DNA of 17,966 bases from Marinagarivorans sp. UBA5868 (GCA_002432095.1 DJFQ01000006.1:9401-27366), one strand, 5' to 3'; shown: positions 7,416 to 17,206, counted from the stretch's first letter. Program-made: numbers and translations. Notes: generated by a model from the letters alone, not told the origin.

Positions 7416-7437
7416 CCAGAGGGGAACTCATCGCAGA

Positions 7438-8277
7438 TTAAAAACGGCGGTGGCTGAGCACCGGCATCTGCCGCCGTAAATCCTGTAACTCGACAAAATC
7501 CAGATCGGCAATAGCCAAACCCGGGCCTTCCTCTTGGCGACAAGCCAACACCCGGCCCCACGGATCGATAACACAGGAGTGTCCCCAGGTACGCCGTTTG
7601 GCATCGTGCTGGCCACCCTGATTCGCAGCCAGAACAAAACATTGATTCTCAATGGCGCGAGCGCGCAGTAAAACCTCCCAATGCGCTTCGCCGGTGCGGT
7701 ATGTAAACGCCGAAGGCACCGTCAACATGACCGCCCCCAATTGCGTGAGCGCCCGGTAATACTCGGGAAAACGCAGGTCGTAACAGATCGACAACCCCAG
7801 TCCGCCCCAAGGTGTATCCGCTACCACCGGACGAATACCCGGAGCAAAGCTGTCGGATTCCCGATACTGCCCTACCCCGTCGGCGACTTCTACATCAAAC
7901 AAATGGCATTTGTCATAGCGAGTTACACACTCGCCTGCCGGGTTCCAAACTCCACAACCAGGGAAAACTTTCCCCGCTGGTGCCGGCCGACCATCGCCGG
8001 ATACTAAGTAGGGGGCGGTTCCCGCCACCAGCCACAACTGATGCTGGCGCACGATGGTAGCGAGGAAGCGTTCGATCACGCCGGAGCCATCACTAGGCTC
8101 ACCTAGCAAATGCAGATCGCGACGACCAAAGACGGCAAAATTTTCCGGCAAAACCAATAACCGTACGCCTGCCGCTGCGGCCGTTGTGATCAGTTTTCCG
8201 GCCTGGTCCAGATTAACGTCCAGGTCTGGACCACTGCACATCTGCGCTACCGCGACGCGTAACGGTTCAAGGATCAA
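7438..8277 (-). CDS. nitrilase-superfamily carbon-nitrogen hydrolase, Nit1/YbeM-like amidase
   Basis: This belongs to the Nit1 branch of the nitrilase superfamily, whose studied members hydrolyse deaminated glutathione (a metabolite-repair amidase). The catalytic triad is complete: Glu45 in LPENFAVFG, Lys123 in YDKCHLFDVEV and Cys165 in LSICYDLRFPE. The ending PVLSHRR is typical of this branch. I chose TTG 8277 as start (279 residues) because the strong GGAGG Shine-Dalgarno at 8283-8287 is five bases upstream. GTG 8283 is also in frame but overlaps the ribosome-binding site. The start overlaps the yhdP end by 11 bp, so translation is probably coupled. In Pseudomonas the next gene is tldD; here it is missing and a convergent gene follows. 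The substrate is inferred from the family. Confidence 0.93.
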   Translation of the reverse strand: MILEPLRVAVAQMCSGPDLDVNLDQAGKLITTAAAAGVRLLVLPENFAVFGRRDLHLLGEPSDGSGVIERFLATIVRQHQLWLVAGTAPYLVSGDGRPAPAGKVFPGCGVWNPAGECVTRYDKCHLFDVEVADGVGQYRESDSFAPGIRPVVADTPWGGLGLSICYDLRFPEYYRALTQLGAVMLTVPSAFTYRTGEAHWEVLLRARAIENQCFVLAANQGGQHDAKRRTWGHSCVIDPWGRVLACRQEEGPGLAIADLDFVELQDLRRQMPVLSHRRF

Positions 8278-11200
8278 GCACACCTCCAGATGATGAACCG
8301 GCAGCGGCAGGTCCGGGCGGATCCGCCACGGTATTTTCGAAAATGCGTTCCAACTTCGCCTCCGGGTCGTTCCAGCTGCCGCTCACGTTGTAGCGCAAAC
8401 TGGAAACCCGCTCCACTTGGTCCTTAAAAATCTTACCGGCGACATACACACCGATCGCCAGCGGAACACCGCCGGTGAGCGCTGCCGCAACCGTCAAGTT
8501 GCCGGCCAGCGGCAGGGTAGCCACCAACTGAGTATCCAGCGTCTCCTTTGCCATGTTCAGGTCCCCCACCAATTGCAAATGGCTGGACGGAGTGCTGACC
8601 TGGAGTGGTTGGCGTATATGGACGATGCCACTGCGAAACAGCAACGCGCCGTCAATCTCTTCATAAGCCAGGCCCGCAGCACCCAGATCGGAAAAATCCA
8701 AACGCAGGCGCCGCGCCAGGGTGTCGAAGTTCAACAGGCCAATCAGCTTGAGCAGCGGGTTTTCACCCACACTGCCGCCACGACTGAAGACGCCGCGCTG
8801 CACCGAAAGATCGACCACTCCTGCAAGTTCCAAAAGGTCCACGTCCACTGGAGGTCCGGGCCATTGCAGATCCACATCAAGCGTCGCGCTGTCACTGCTG
8901 AGCGCCGGCTCAAGGTGGAGCTGATGAAATGTATCGGCCAGATTCTGCGCGCGAATCACCCCGGAAAAATAGCTGCTGTCGCCAGTAGGTGTCCTCATCC
9001 ACACCAGTTCGGCACCAGGCTTACCGCGACCGCCAATGGTAAGCCCCACAGTGTTCGCGGTTAGGTCATACGCCAGCAGACCGCGCTCGATGGGGCGCAA
9101 TTTCATTGCCCAGCGCCCCAAAACAGTCGCGCCGTTGCGCAAATCTGTAATTTGCACATCCACCGCCGGCACTCTGGCAAGATCGAGACTGCGCCAGAAA
9201 TCATCGGCCGGAGAAGTAAAGGGATCGCCAGCGACGATAATGTCGTCGCCATCGGCAACGGCTTGCGCATCCGTTGGTGGAGCTTCGCCGGGCAAGTACA
9301 GACGGTCGAGATCGATCTGCAGAGGTGCGTCGCCCTGTGACCAGATCACCCGCCCGGCCAGGATTTCATGCTCCAGCTCCAGCCGCCAGACACCCTCGTC
9401 CTCAGCGGCGCGAAGATGCAGATCATCCAGGTGCAAATCCCCGGCTTGCAACTCGCCGATCTGTAAGTCGGCCCGAATCGGCAAAGGTTCAGTGGCGTCG
9501 CCCGATGTCGCCGCCGACGCAGAGAGCGATTCGCTCGCCTTAAGGGCTGCAACATATCGTTCAATAATGTCGCGCCACAGAAGCGCATCGGCCTGGGCCA
9601 CCGGGCCGCGGATTTGGAATAGTCCCTGCTGCAAGGGTTCGCCAGTTTTTGCCAGTGACAGCGCGCCCGCCTGCATTTGCCCGGCGCGACTTTCCCAGCG
9701 CAGTTCCGCAACCTCGTCGAGAACAAAGCTATAGAGAGAAAGCGGTGTGTCGCCCGGATGGCGTTCGATCAGCACCTGCAACGGTCGTTCTTCCGCGGCA
9801 CTCTTCTGAAACGGTTGTGGTGCCAGCAGGGACACGCCTTCCAGGGAGCTGTTCAACGATAGGCGCATAGCTGACCGGCCGCCCATGGGGACACGCAGCT
9901 CCCCTGTCACAGAGCTGCTGCCGCTGGCAAAGCTCAGTTCCGGGCGCCGTGACCAGGTCTGAACATCGGCGATGTCCGGGCGACCACGAAATCCCGCAAT
10001 GAGCGTGCGACCGTCGGCAGCAGGTTCTGTACGCAGCGTGACCTGCGCCGGCGCGCCCCACAGGCGCGCGTCGATACCGCTACTGGACAACCCTGTTGCC
10101 GAATCGTACGTCAGTTGGCCGTTCACTTCGGTAAAGGTGAGATTCAGACCCGGCATATGCAAACGATTGTCGTTGAATTGCAGCTCAACCTTTTGCCGGG
10201 CGGCATCACCTCGCTCGCGCTCCAAAGGTACCAACACATCAACCTGGGCACCCAGCGGACCTTGCCACTGCCAGTTCGCCACCTGTTCACCACCCGTCTC
10301 CCGCAATGGTGTCTGCGCCAACAGACGCTTGGCGTCACCGCTGTCGCCGCTCACTTGAGCCTGAACGCGAATTCCGCGCCCACTACTACCTGCCAAGCGG
10401 GTCAGATCCACGCTGGCTTGGGTTACTTTTATTTGTTCCAGCGCACCTGTCAGCCCCGTCACCGAAAGCGCCTGATCATCCAGGTACAGATGGCCGGCAC
10501 CCTGTTGCAATGGCGGCCACGCAGGATCGAAGGCGATTTCCGCGTTGGCGATATGGCCACGCAACTGAATAACCCGAGCGGTGGTGGCATTTTTGAGTAG
10601 GGAACCGTGATAGATAAAACCCGCGTCACTTACCTCACCGCCAAGAAAAGCGCGGTTGAGCCACTGCAACAAGGGCGCGGGGGCAGTGCGCGGCACGAGC
10701 ATCCGATGCAATTCCACAGGGCCCTGGCGAACCCCCACCGCCAGAGTCATCTCCGGCTCGCCACCTCGGTCTATTGGCAGGTGGAGATTAAGATGGCCGA
10801 GCGCGGAAACATCGTCGTTGGCGAGCTTCACCAAACCGGAGGACAGATAAACCTTGCGCGCCGCCATGTCGATCTCCCAACGAATAGCGCCTTCCGCCTC
10901 GCGGAAACTCAGCGGCTGGTCATACAACAGCGGAAAGGCCATCACAAACCCTTCCACGCTACGCAGGCGAAGCTCTCCGCCCAGAGCACTGGCTTCAAAG
11001 AAGCCGTTAACCCCGGTAAGCGCCGGCGCTCCTTGCCAGGCGGCGACCTGGCCTTCGACAATATTGCCGCGCAACACAAAATGCCCTTGGTCAGCGGGAC
11101 GACGCAGGATGTGCACGTTGCGCAGCTCCCCCTGCGGTTGCAGCGTCGCGATTGTCTCCTGTGCCCGTCCTTGTAATAGCCCAGCGCGCTGTACCACTTC

Positions 11201-12322
11201 ACCCCACTGCGCCAAATCCACAGTGCCCAGCGCAAGTTCGGTTTCCCCGCCATAGCTACCGCGCAGGGTTAAATCCAATGGCGGCGCAGCAAAATCTGCC
11301 CACGATAGCTGCATCCCCGAAGCATCTACCTGCCATCCTCGCTGGGGCTCCCAGGATCCACTAAAACGGCTCTGCAAAGATGCCGGCCACTGCATATGGG
11401 CCGGCGGTCGCAGTGGCGAACCCTCCACCGCGACCTCCCCGTTCCAGGACACGCCGCGGCTCGATGTTCCTTGAAACCACAAGGACAGCGTCACTCTGCC
11501 ATCGTCTCGCCAGCCGCTATCGGCCGTTGTCGACGGGTCACCGCTCAGCAGATCGTCGCGAATACCCAACGCCGCGAGCACTTTTGCCGAGGGAAATCGC
11601 TGAAGATGGAGATAACCGCGAGCATTAAAACGGGCGTCGTCGCGGGGATCACCTGTGCCTTCCACCACCAAATAGAGCGACTGTTGTTCCTGGTCGACAC
11701 CAAAAGACGCGGCCAAACGGTGGAACTGTGCATCGTTCTCCAGGCGGATGTGGGGAATTGCGAGTTCTGTGGATAAGCCGCTGCGAAACAGTAATGTCAG
11801 ACGCGTATCGGTGAGTTCGACTCGGCGACCGAAAAGAAAGATATCCACCGGATCGCGGAAACGGGGTCCCTCATCAACTAACGGCGAAGGCGGTTTCATG
11901 GGCGCCAATCCCTGCACCCACCAACGCCCGTGTTCGTTCTGCCGCAAAACGCCGCTCAAACCGGTAAAGGTGACCTTGCGGAACCCGAGACGCCAGTCGC
12001 GCAAGGTGCTGAGCAGGCTGACTTCGGCGCTTACCTGCTCTACCTGGAACACCGGCTCGTTGTCACGATTGCGCACCGCGACCGCTGTGAACGTCACCCG
12101 CGGTCGCAAGCCAGTCCATTTCGCGCTGATATTGCCAACCTCCACCTGCGCACCAAGTTGCGCCGATAATTGTTGCTCCATCTCGCTGCGATAATCGTTC
12201 AAAACTGGAAACAGCGCCCGTCCCAACTGCACCACCACCGCCAAGGTAATAATGACGAAGAGCACCGCACCCCAAAACGAGCGGACCCAAAAACGCAGGT
12301 GACGTCTCAGTAGGCGGGCCAA
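8267..12322 (-). CDS. yhdP: AsmA-like inner-membrane lipid transport protein YhdP
   Basis: YhdP is one of the long bridge-like AsmA-family proteins (with TamB and YdbH) that move phospholipids from the inner to the outer membrane. The 1351 residues are slightly longer than E. coli YhdP (about 1266). A basic N-terminus is followed by one membrane anchor (about residues 14-34, WVRSFWGAVLFVIITLAVVV). Over 1200 residues of periplasmic beta-rich repeats follow, with a conserved AsmA-like C-terminal region (LRLDFSDLGAAGLAYEEIDG ... GGVPLAIGVYVAGKIF). TTG 12322 is the start, with GGAG ten bases upstream; it lies 65 bp after rng. The stop overlaps the nit start. The frame is unbroken over 4 kb. Position between rng and nit is conserved. 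Confidence 0.95.
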   Translation of the reverse strand: MARLLRRHLRFWVRSFWGAVLFVIITLAVVVQLGRALFPVLNDYRSEMEQQLSAQLGAQVEVGNISAKWTGLRPRVTFTAVAVRNRDNEPVFQVEQVSAEVSLLSTLRDWRLGFRKVTFTGLSGVLRQNEHGRWWVQGLAPMKPPSPLVDEGPRFRDPVDIFLFGRRVELTDTRLTLLFRSGLSTELAIPHIRLENDAQFHRLAASFGVDQEQQSLYLVVEGTGDPRDDARFNARGYLHLQRFPSAKVLAALGIRDDLLSGDPSTTADSGWRDDGRVTLSLWFQGTSSRGVSWNGEVAVEGSPLRPPAHMQWPASLQSRFSGSWEPQRGWQVDASGMQLSWADFAAPPLDLTLRGSYGGETELALGTVDLAQWGEVVQRAGLLQGRAQETIATLQPQGELRNVHILRRPADQGHFVLRGNIVEGQVAAWQGAPALTGVNGFFEASALGGELRLRSVEGFVMAFPLLYDQPLSFREAEGAIRWEIDMAARKVYLSSGLVKLANDDVSALGHLNLHLPIDRGGEPEMTLAVGVRQGPVELHRMLVPRTAPAPLLQWLNRAFLGGEVSDAGFIYHGSLLKNATTARVIQLRGHIANAEIAFDPAWPPLQQGAGHLYLDDQALSVTGLTGALEQIKVTQASVDLTRLAGSSGRGIRVQAQVSGDSGDAKRLLAQTPLRETGGEQVANWQWQGPLGAQVDVLVPLERERGDAARQKVELQFNDNRLHMPGLNLTFTEVNGQLTYDSATGLSSSGIDARLWGAPAQVTLRTEPAADGRTLIAGFRGRPDIADVQTWSRRPELSFASGSSSVTGELRVPMGGRSAMRLSLNSSLEGVSLLAPQPFQKSAAEERPLQVLIERHPGDTPLSLYSFVLDEVAELRWESRAGQMQAGALSLAKTGEPLQQGLFQIRGPVAQADALLWRDIIERYVAALKASESLSASAATSGDATEPLPIRADLQIGELQAGDLHLDDLHLRAAEDEGVWRLELEHEILAGRVIWSQGDAPLQIDLDRLYLPGEAPPTDAQAVADGDDIIVAGDPFTSPADDFWRSLDLARVPAVDVQITDLRNGATVLGRWAMKLRPIERGLLAYDLTANTVGLTIGGRGKPGAELVWMRTPTGDSSYFSGVIRAQNLADTFHQLHLEPALSSDSATLDVDLQWPGPPVDVDLLELAGVVDLSVQRGVFSRGGSVGENPLLKLIGLLNFDTLARRLRLDFSDLGAAGLAYEEIDGALLFRSGIVHIRQPLQVSTPSSHLQLVGDLNMAKETLDTQLVATLPLAGNLTVAAALTGGVPLAIGVYVAGKIFKDQVERVSSLRYNVSGSWNDPEAKLERIFENTVADPPGPAAAGSSSGGVLDP
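8283..8287 (-). promoter_or_regulatory. ribosome-binding site that decides the nit start
   Basis: On the minus strand GGAGG (extending to GGAGGTG at 8281-8287) is a near-complete anti-SD match. It sits directly on GTG 8283 but at ideal distance from TTG 8277, favouring the TTG start inside the yhdP 3' end. Confidence 0.6.
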
Positions 12323-12387
12323 CAGATCAGGTCTCCAGAATTGTCACATGCATAAAACGGTAATTTTCAAAATGCCTAAACCATGGG

Positions 12388-13866
12388 TCAGACCAGGATG
12401 ATGTCGTACTGCTCCTGGTTGTAGATGGTTTCGACCTGAAACTGAATAGTGCGGCCGATAAAAGCCTCCAGATCCGCGACGTTCGCCGATTCTTCGTCCA
12501 ATAGTCTGTCGATGACGATCTGCGACGCCAGCACCAGAAACGCGGAGGAATCGTAAGTACGTGCCTCCCGAAGGATCTCACGGTAGATTTCGTAACAGAC
12601 GGTCTCGGCGGACTTAAGCCGGCCACGGCCCCGACACACCGGGCAAGGCTCACAGAGAATCTGCCCCAGAGATTCGCGAGTGCGCTTGCGGGTCATTTCC
12701 ACCAGACCCAGGGCAGACACGCCATTGATGGTGGTTTTGGCGCGGTCGCGTTCAAGTGCTTTTTCCAGGGTGCGCAGCACCTGCCGCTGATGTTCCTGGT
12801 CAGTCATATCGATAAAGTCGATGATGATGATGCCGCCAAGATTGCGCAGGCGCAGCTGGCGGGCGATGGCGGCGGCGGCTTCTAGATTGGTCTTGAAGAT
12901 CGTCTCCTCCAAATTGCGGTGACCAACGAACGCACCGGTATTCACGTCGATGGTGCACATGGCCTCGGTCTGCTCGATGATCAAATAGCCGCCGGATTTC
13001 AGCACCACCTTGGTGTCCAGTGCTCGCTTGAGCTCCTCTTCCACACCGTAGATATCGAACAGCGGCCGCTCACCAGGATAGTGCTCGATGCGCCCGCCAA
13101 TTTCCGGGGCGTAGTGTTTGGCAAAACTCGCCATACGTTGGAAAGACTCGCGAGAATCGATGCGGACCTTCTGGATTTGCGGGCGCATCAGATCGCGTAC
13201 GGTGCGCATAAACAAGGGCAAATCTTCATAGATAATCGCTGGAGCTTTGGCTTTCTTAATAGTGTCTGCCAAGTCGTGCCAAAGTTTGTAGACAAAGGGA
13301 ATATCCGCCCGCAACTCGTCCTCGGAAACCCCCTCTGCCACCGTGCGCACGATAAACCCACCTTTATACTGATCGGCATATTCAGCGGCGAGCTTTTCCA
13401 CACCCTTACGCAACCGCTCGCGCTCCGCCTCTTCTTCAATGCGATTGGAGACGCCTATGTGGTCGGTGTGCGGCATATAGACTAAATAGCGGGCCGATAC
13501 GGATAAATGAGTGGTCAGGCGCGCGCCTTTGTTGCTGATGGGGTCCTTGGTAACCTGCACCAGTAAAGACTGTCCCTCATGCACCAGCGAACGTATATCC
13601 GCCACTTCCGCGGTGCGCTCCTCCATACCATTTTTATTGAGCGGCGCAATATCTGCCGCGTGAATAAAGCCGGCGCGCTCTTGCCCTATATCGACAAATG
13701 CGGCCTGCATACCCGGCAATACGCGCACAACTTTGCCGAGGTAAATGTTGCCCACATAGCCTTTGCGCTTCACCCTTTCAATGTAAATCTCCTGCACCAC
13801 ACCGTTTTCGATCAGGGCGGCCCGGGTTTCCGTCGGGCCAAAATTCACCAGAATTTCATCGCTCAT
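12388..13866 (-). CDS. rng: ribonuclease G
   Basis: RNase G is a single-strand endoribonuclease that matures the 16S rRNA 5' end and degrades some mRNAs. The 492 residues match E. coli (489). An S1 domain starts near residue 36 (YVGNIYLGKVVRVLPGMQAAFVDIG). The catalytic metal ligands by homology to RNase E are Asp307 in TIDVNTG and Asp350 in IIIDFIDM. The Zn-link cysteines are in CPVC (408 and 411). I chose ATG 13866, which gives MSDEILVNFGPTETR and aligns with the E. coli start. GGAG (13873-13876) is six bases upstream. Two earlier in-frame starts (TTG 13896, ATG 13893) add ten unconserved residues. The start overlaps the maf end by 11 bp. Confidence 0.97.
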   Translation of the reverse strand: MSDEILVNFGPTETRAALIENGVVQEIYIERVKRKGYVGNIYLGKVVRVLPGMQAAFVDIGQERAGFIHAADIAPLNKNGMEERTAEVADIRSLVHEGQSLLVQVTKDPISNKGARLTTHLSVSARYLVYMPHTDHIGVSNRIEEEAERERLRKGVEKLAAEYADQYKGGFIVRTVAEGVSEDELRADIPFVYKLWHDLADTIKKAKAPAIIYEDLPLFMRTVRDLMRPQIQKVRIDSRESFQRMASFAKHYAPEIGGRIEHYPGERPLFDIYGVEEELKRALDTKVVLKSGGYLIIEQTEAMCTIDVNTGAFVGHRNLEETIFKTNLEAAAAIARQLRLRNLGGIIIIDFIDMTDQEHQRQVLRTLEKALERDRAKTTINGVSALGLVEMTRKRTRESLGQILCEPCPVCRGRGRLKSAETVCYEIYREILREARTYDSSAFLVLASQIVIDRLLDEESANVADLEAFIGRTIQFQVETIYNQEQYDIILV

Positions 13867-14452
13867 AATTCGCTCCACACCATACTGGCACATCAAACTG
13901 CGCCAGCAGCGCCTGGGTCTCCGTCAGTGGCAGGCCTACCACATTGCTATAACTACCTGCGAGGCGGGCAACAAACACCGCACCAAGCCCTTGAATACCG
14001 TACCCTCCGGCTTTGTCCGCCGGCTCCCCGGTGTCCCAATAGCGCTCCGCTTCAGTCGGATTTATCGGGCGAAATTGCACTTCCGTTGTCACCACCTGTA
14101 CCTGCTGGAGATCACCGCAACAGAGCGCCACTCCCGTCAATACTTGATGGCTATCACCGCCCAGGCTGGTCAGCATAGCCAACCCATGCTCGCGGTCGCG
14201 AGGCTTCTCGAGAATGTGGCCGCGATGAACCACCACCGTGTCCGCTCCCAACACCGGCAACTCGGGGCGCAGCCTGCTACCGGCCCGGGCCTTTGCCAGC
14301 GCTAGCCGTTGCACATAATCCGCGGGCAGCTCCCCCGGTTCGGGTATTTCAGGCACCGGCACCGTAAGCACGGCGAAGCGCACGCCGATTTGCCGCAACA
14401 GCTCTTGCCGGCGCGGTGATTGAGAGGCCAATAGCAAATGGACGGAAGTCAT
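13856..14452 (-). CDS. Maf/YhdE-type nucleoside triphosphate pyrophosphatase
   Basis: The YhdE branch of the Maf family hydrolyses dTTP, UTP and modified pyrimidine triphosphates to monophosphates, a house-cleaning role that has also been linked to septum control. The 198 residues match the family length. Visible signatures are LASQSPRRQELL at the start, GADTVVV with the catalytic Asp near residue 70, EKPRD, and the TGEPADKAGGYGIQG loop specific to this branch. Start is ATG 14452 with a weak GAGA ribosome-binding site. It lies between mreD (72-bp gap) and rng (11-bp overlap), the order usual in gammaproteobacteria. Confidence 0.95.
   Translation of the reverse strand: MTSVHLLLASQSPRRQELLRQIGVRFAVLTVPVPEIPEPGELPADYVQRLALAKARAGSRLRPELPVLGADTVVVHRGHILEKPRDREHGLAMLTSLGGDSHQVLTGVALCCGDLQQVQVVTTEVQFRPINPTEAERYWDTGEPADKAGGYGIQGLGAVFVARLAGSYSNVVGLPLTETQALLAQFDVPVWCGANYER
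13873..13876 (-). promoter_or_regulatory. ribosome-binding site that decides the rng start
   Basis: GGAG on the minus strand lies six bases before ATG 13866, inside the end of maf. It supports the shorter, homology-consistent RNase G start over the upstream TTG/ATG pair. Confidence 0.6.
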
Positions 14453-14494
14453 TATGGTTCTCGTCTGAATGTGGGTCGAAGCGATCGGTCATAG

Positions 14495-14513
14495 ACAGTC
14501 GCGGCGAGACTGT
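14495..14513 (-). other. 6-bp hairpin between mreD and maf
   Basis: ACAGTC and GACTGT (14495-14500 and 14508-14513) form a perfect stem around a 7-nt loop in the 72-bp mreD-maf gap, the largest gap in this operon. No U-tract follows on the minus strand. It may be an mRNA stability or processing element; chance is also possible. Confidence 0.3.
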
Positions 14514-14524
14514 ATTCTGCTTTA

Positions 14525-15010
14525 TTAAAAAATTCGGTAGCGTCGCTGCACCCGGCGCATCAAAAGCACCACGAGCGGCCAGCAAATCGCCGAAACCAGC
14601 GCGGAGATCACCATGTAGCGGGCCGGGGCCGCATAGCCATTCAGCCCTTGTATCCAGTTAACAAATAACTGGTGAATGCCGACAAATACAAAGATCCAAA
14701 AGGTTTGCTGAGTCATCGAATAGGTGCGTAAACGACGATAGGACATGGTGCCGATATAGGCGACCAATGCCAGTGCCAAGGCGTGCCCGCCCCACACACC
14801 ATCCTCCACCACATCCTGCAGCAAACCCAGGCACCAAGCGACGCTGACACCGACTTGATGCGGGCTATGCAGTACCCAGTAAATCACCAGCAGGCATAAA
14901 AGTTCAGGGCGGTAGATCGACACTGAAGGAGAAAGGGGGTATACGGCCACCAGTATTGCCACTACCACGCCGGCAGCAAATACCAGAAATGCAGAGAGCG
15001 GGCTGGACAT
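14525..15010 (-). CDS. mreD: rod shape-determining protein MreD
   Basis: MreD is an inner-membrane partner of MreC and MreB in the elongasome. The 161 residues are mostly hydrophobic, with five or six predicted membrane helices, for example PLSAFLVFAAGVVVAILVAV and YMVISALVSAICWPLVVLLM. The loop LGLLQDVVEDGVWGGHALALAL and a basic tail (RRVQRRYRIF) are typical. I chose ATG 15010, which has GGTGAG (15018-15023) seven bases upstream and lies 4 bp after the mreC stop. GTG 15022 is in frame and would add four residues, but it overlaps the ribosome-binding site. Translational coupling with mreC is likely. Confidence 0.94.
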   Translation of the reverse strand: MSSPLSAFLVFAAGVVVAILVAVYPLSPSVSIYRPELLCLLVIYWVLHSPHQVGVSVAWCLGLLQDVVEDGVWGGHALALALVAYIGTMSYRRLRTYSMTQQTFWIFVFVGIHQLFVNWIQGLNGYAAPARYMVISALVSAICWPLVVLLMRRVQRRYRIF

Positions 15011-15014
15011 GGGA

Positions 15015-15881
15015 TCACTCACCGGACGTGGCGGGTGTCGTTAACGACTCATCCTCCACCCGATGGCGATCAAAGACCAATAACACGTGGCGGTTGCGAT
15101 TCAGCTCCGCCATAGGACGCGCGGTGACGGTGGCAAAAGGTTTGCCGGGGTCGTGGGTGACTTTTTCCACCAGTGCCACCGGATAGCCCGGGGGAAAGCG
15201 CTGACCCAGGCCGGAAGTAACCAGCAGATCCCCCTCTTCGATGTCCATAGTGCTGGAGACAAAACGCAGTTGCAGCTCGAACAAATCGCCCTGCCCCTCC
15301 GCCACCAAACGTATGCCGTTGCGGTTAACCTGTACCGGTAGCGCGTGGCTGGAGTCTGTGATCAGCAGCACCCGGCCAGTGTGCCTGCCTACCTCCACTA
15401 CTTGACCCACCAAACCATAAGCATCAACCACCGGCTGGCCCACGTATACGCCGTCAAGAGTGCCGCGATTGATCATGACTTTGTGTTTCATAGGATCCGG
15501 CGACACGCCGATGAGCTCGGCCACCAGCACCCGATCCTCAATGGTGTCGGCGGAATTGAGCAATTGGCGCAGGCGGGTATTTTCCGCGGTGAGAGAAGCC
15601 ATTTGTTGCAGTTTGCGCCGAAGCACCAGCACTTCGGTGTGCAGAGCTTTGTTTTCCTCTTGCAGATCGTCTTTGGAAGCCAAACGATCACCCGACCAGC
15701 GACTGACCTGGCCGGGAATATCGGTTATCCAATAAATTGGCAACGTAAAGTCGCTAACCCGCTGGCGCACCCCCTCTAGCCAATCGGTTTTGCTGTAGAT
15801 AAGGGCGACAGCGAGCGCGAGCACAGCCAGCACTGCAAGCCTTGCTCCTGGAGACGGACCTTTGGCAAACAGCGGCTTGAT
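15015..15881 (-). CDS. mreC: rod shape-determining protein MreC (apparent ATC start)
   Basis: MreC is a bitopic inner-membrane protein that links the MreB filament to PBP2/RodA in the periplasm. It has a membrane helix (LAVLAVLALAVALIYS), a dimerising coiled coil (SKDDLQEENKALHTEVLVL and the following heptads, ending at LRQLLNS), and two beta domains with VMINRGTLDGVYVGQPV, ITDSSHALPVQV and LVTSGLGQRFPPGYPVA. The first ordinary start codon is GTG 15833 (272 residues), with AAGG six bases upstream. However, the frame continues upstream with 16 codons reading IKPLFAKGPSPGARLA. These align with the E. coli opening MKPIFSRGPSLQIRL, and an ATC occupies the initiator-Met position. GAGG lies seven bases before it. 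I therefore annotate 288 residues from ATC 15881, with the GTG start as the alternative. Confidence 0.9.
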   Translation of the reverse strand: MKPLFAKGPSPGARLAVLAVLALAVALIYSKTDWLEGVRQRVSDFTLPIYWITDIPGQVSRWSGDRLASKDDLQEENKALHTEVLVLRRKLQQMASLTAENTRLRQLLNSADTIEDRVLVAELIGVSPDPMKHKVMINRGTLDGVYVGQPVVDAYGLVGQVVEVGRHTGRVLLITDSSHALPVQVNRNGIRLVAEGQGDLFELQLRFVSSTMDIEEGDLLVTSGLGQRFPPGYPVALVEKVTHDPGKPFATVTARPMAELNRNRHVLLVFDRHRVEDESLTTPATSGE

Positions 15882-15888
15882 AAGCGAA

Positions 15889-15892
15889 CCTC
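15889..15892 (-). promoter_or_regulatory. ribosome-binding site upstream of the mreC ATC
   Basis: GAGG on the minus strand is followed by a 7-nt spacer and then ATC 15881-15879. It lies between the mreB stop and the conserved MreC N-terminus and includes the in-frame TGA (15891-15893) that limits how far upstream mreC can start. Confidence 0.5.
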
Positions 15893-15903
15893 AGGAAGAA
15901 AAA

Positions 15904-16962
<1,059 letters not shown>

Positions 16963-17040
16963 TCAACCCGGTGAGAGGGCGGGTATTCCGCGGGTCGCTG
17001 TTGTTGTTCGGGCCCGGATTTGCAGTTGTTTGGGTCCAGT

Positions 17041-17070
17041 TTTACACGGGAAACAATGCGGAATCGTAAA
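17041..17070 (-). promoter_or_regulatory. tentative mreB operon promoter
   Basis: On the minus strand TTTACG (17070-17065) and TGTAAA (17046-17041) are 18 bp apart, each four of six from consensus. This would give a leader of about 100 nt before mreB. The rest of the divergent mreB-gatC region (16936-17217, 282 bp) shows only weak plus-strand candidates for gatC, such as TTTAGA (17097-17102) with TAACTT (17120-17125) at 17 bp. Confidence 0.3.
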
Positions 17071-17206
17071 TCGTGGCACTCTAGCAACGCCGGGGATTTA
17101 GAGCAAGGCGCAAATGTGGTAACTTAGCGCGCCTTATTAATCCCACTCAGTATAGATGAAATTTAGCGTACAACCGCCGCCGGAATTGGCCGTGCGGTTA
17201 TGGCGC

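Noticed and set aside
10607..11176. Several plus-strand frames up to 189 codons opposite yhdP
   Set aside because: They are antisense shadows of one continuous 1351-residue gene, with no coherent protein features.
13579..14178. A 199-codon plus-strand frame opposite rng and maf
   Set aside because: It is antisense to two conserved genes and has no family signature or ribosome-binding site.
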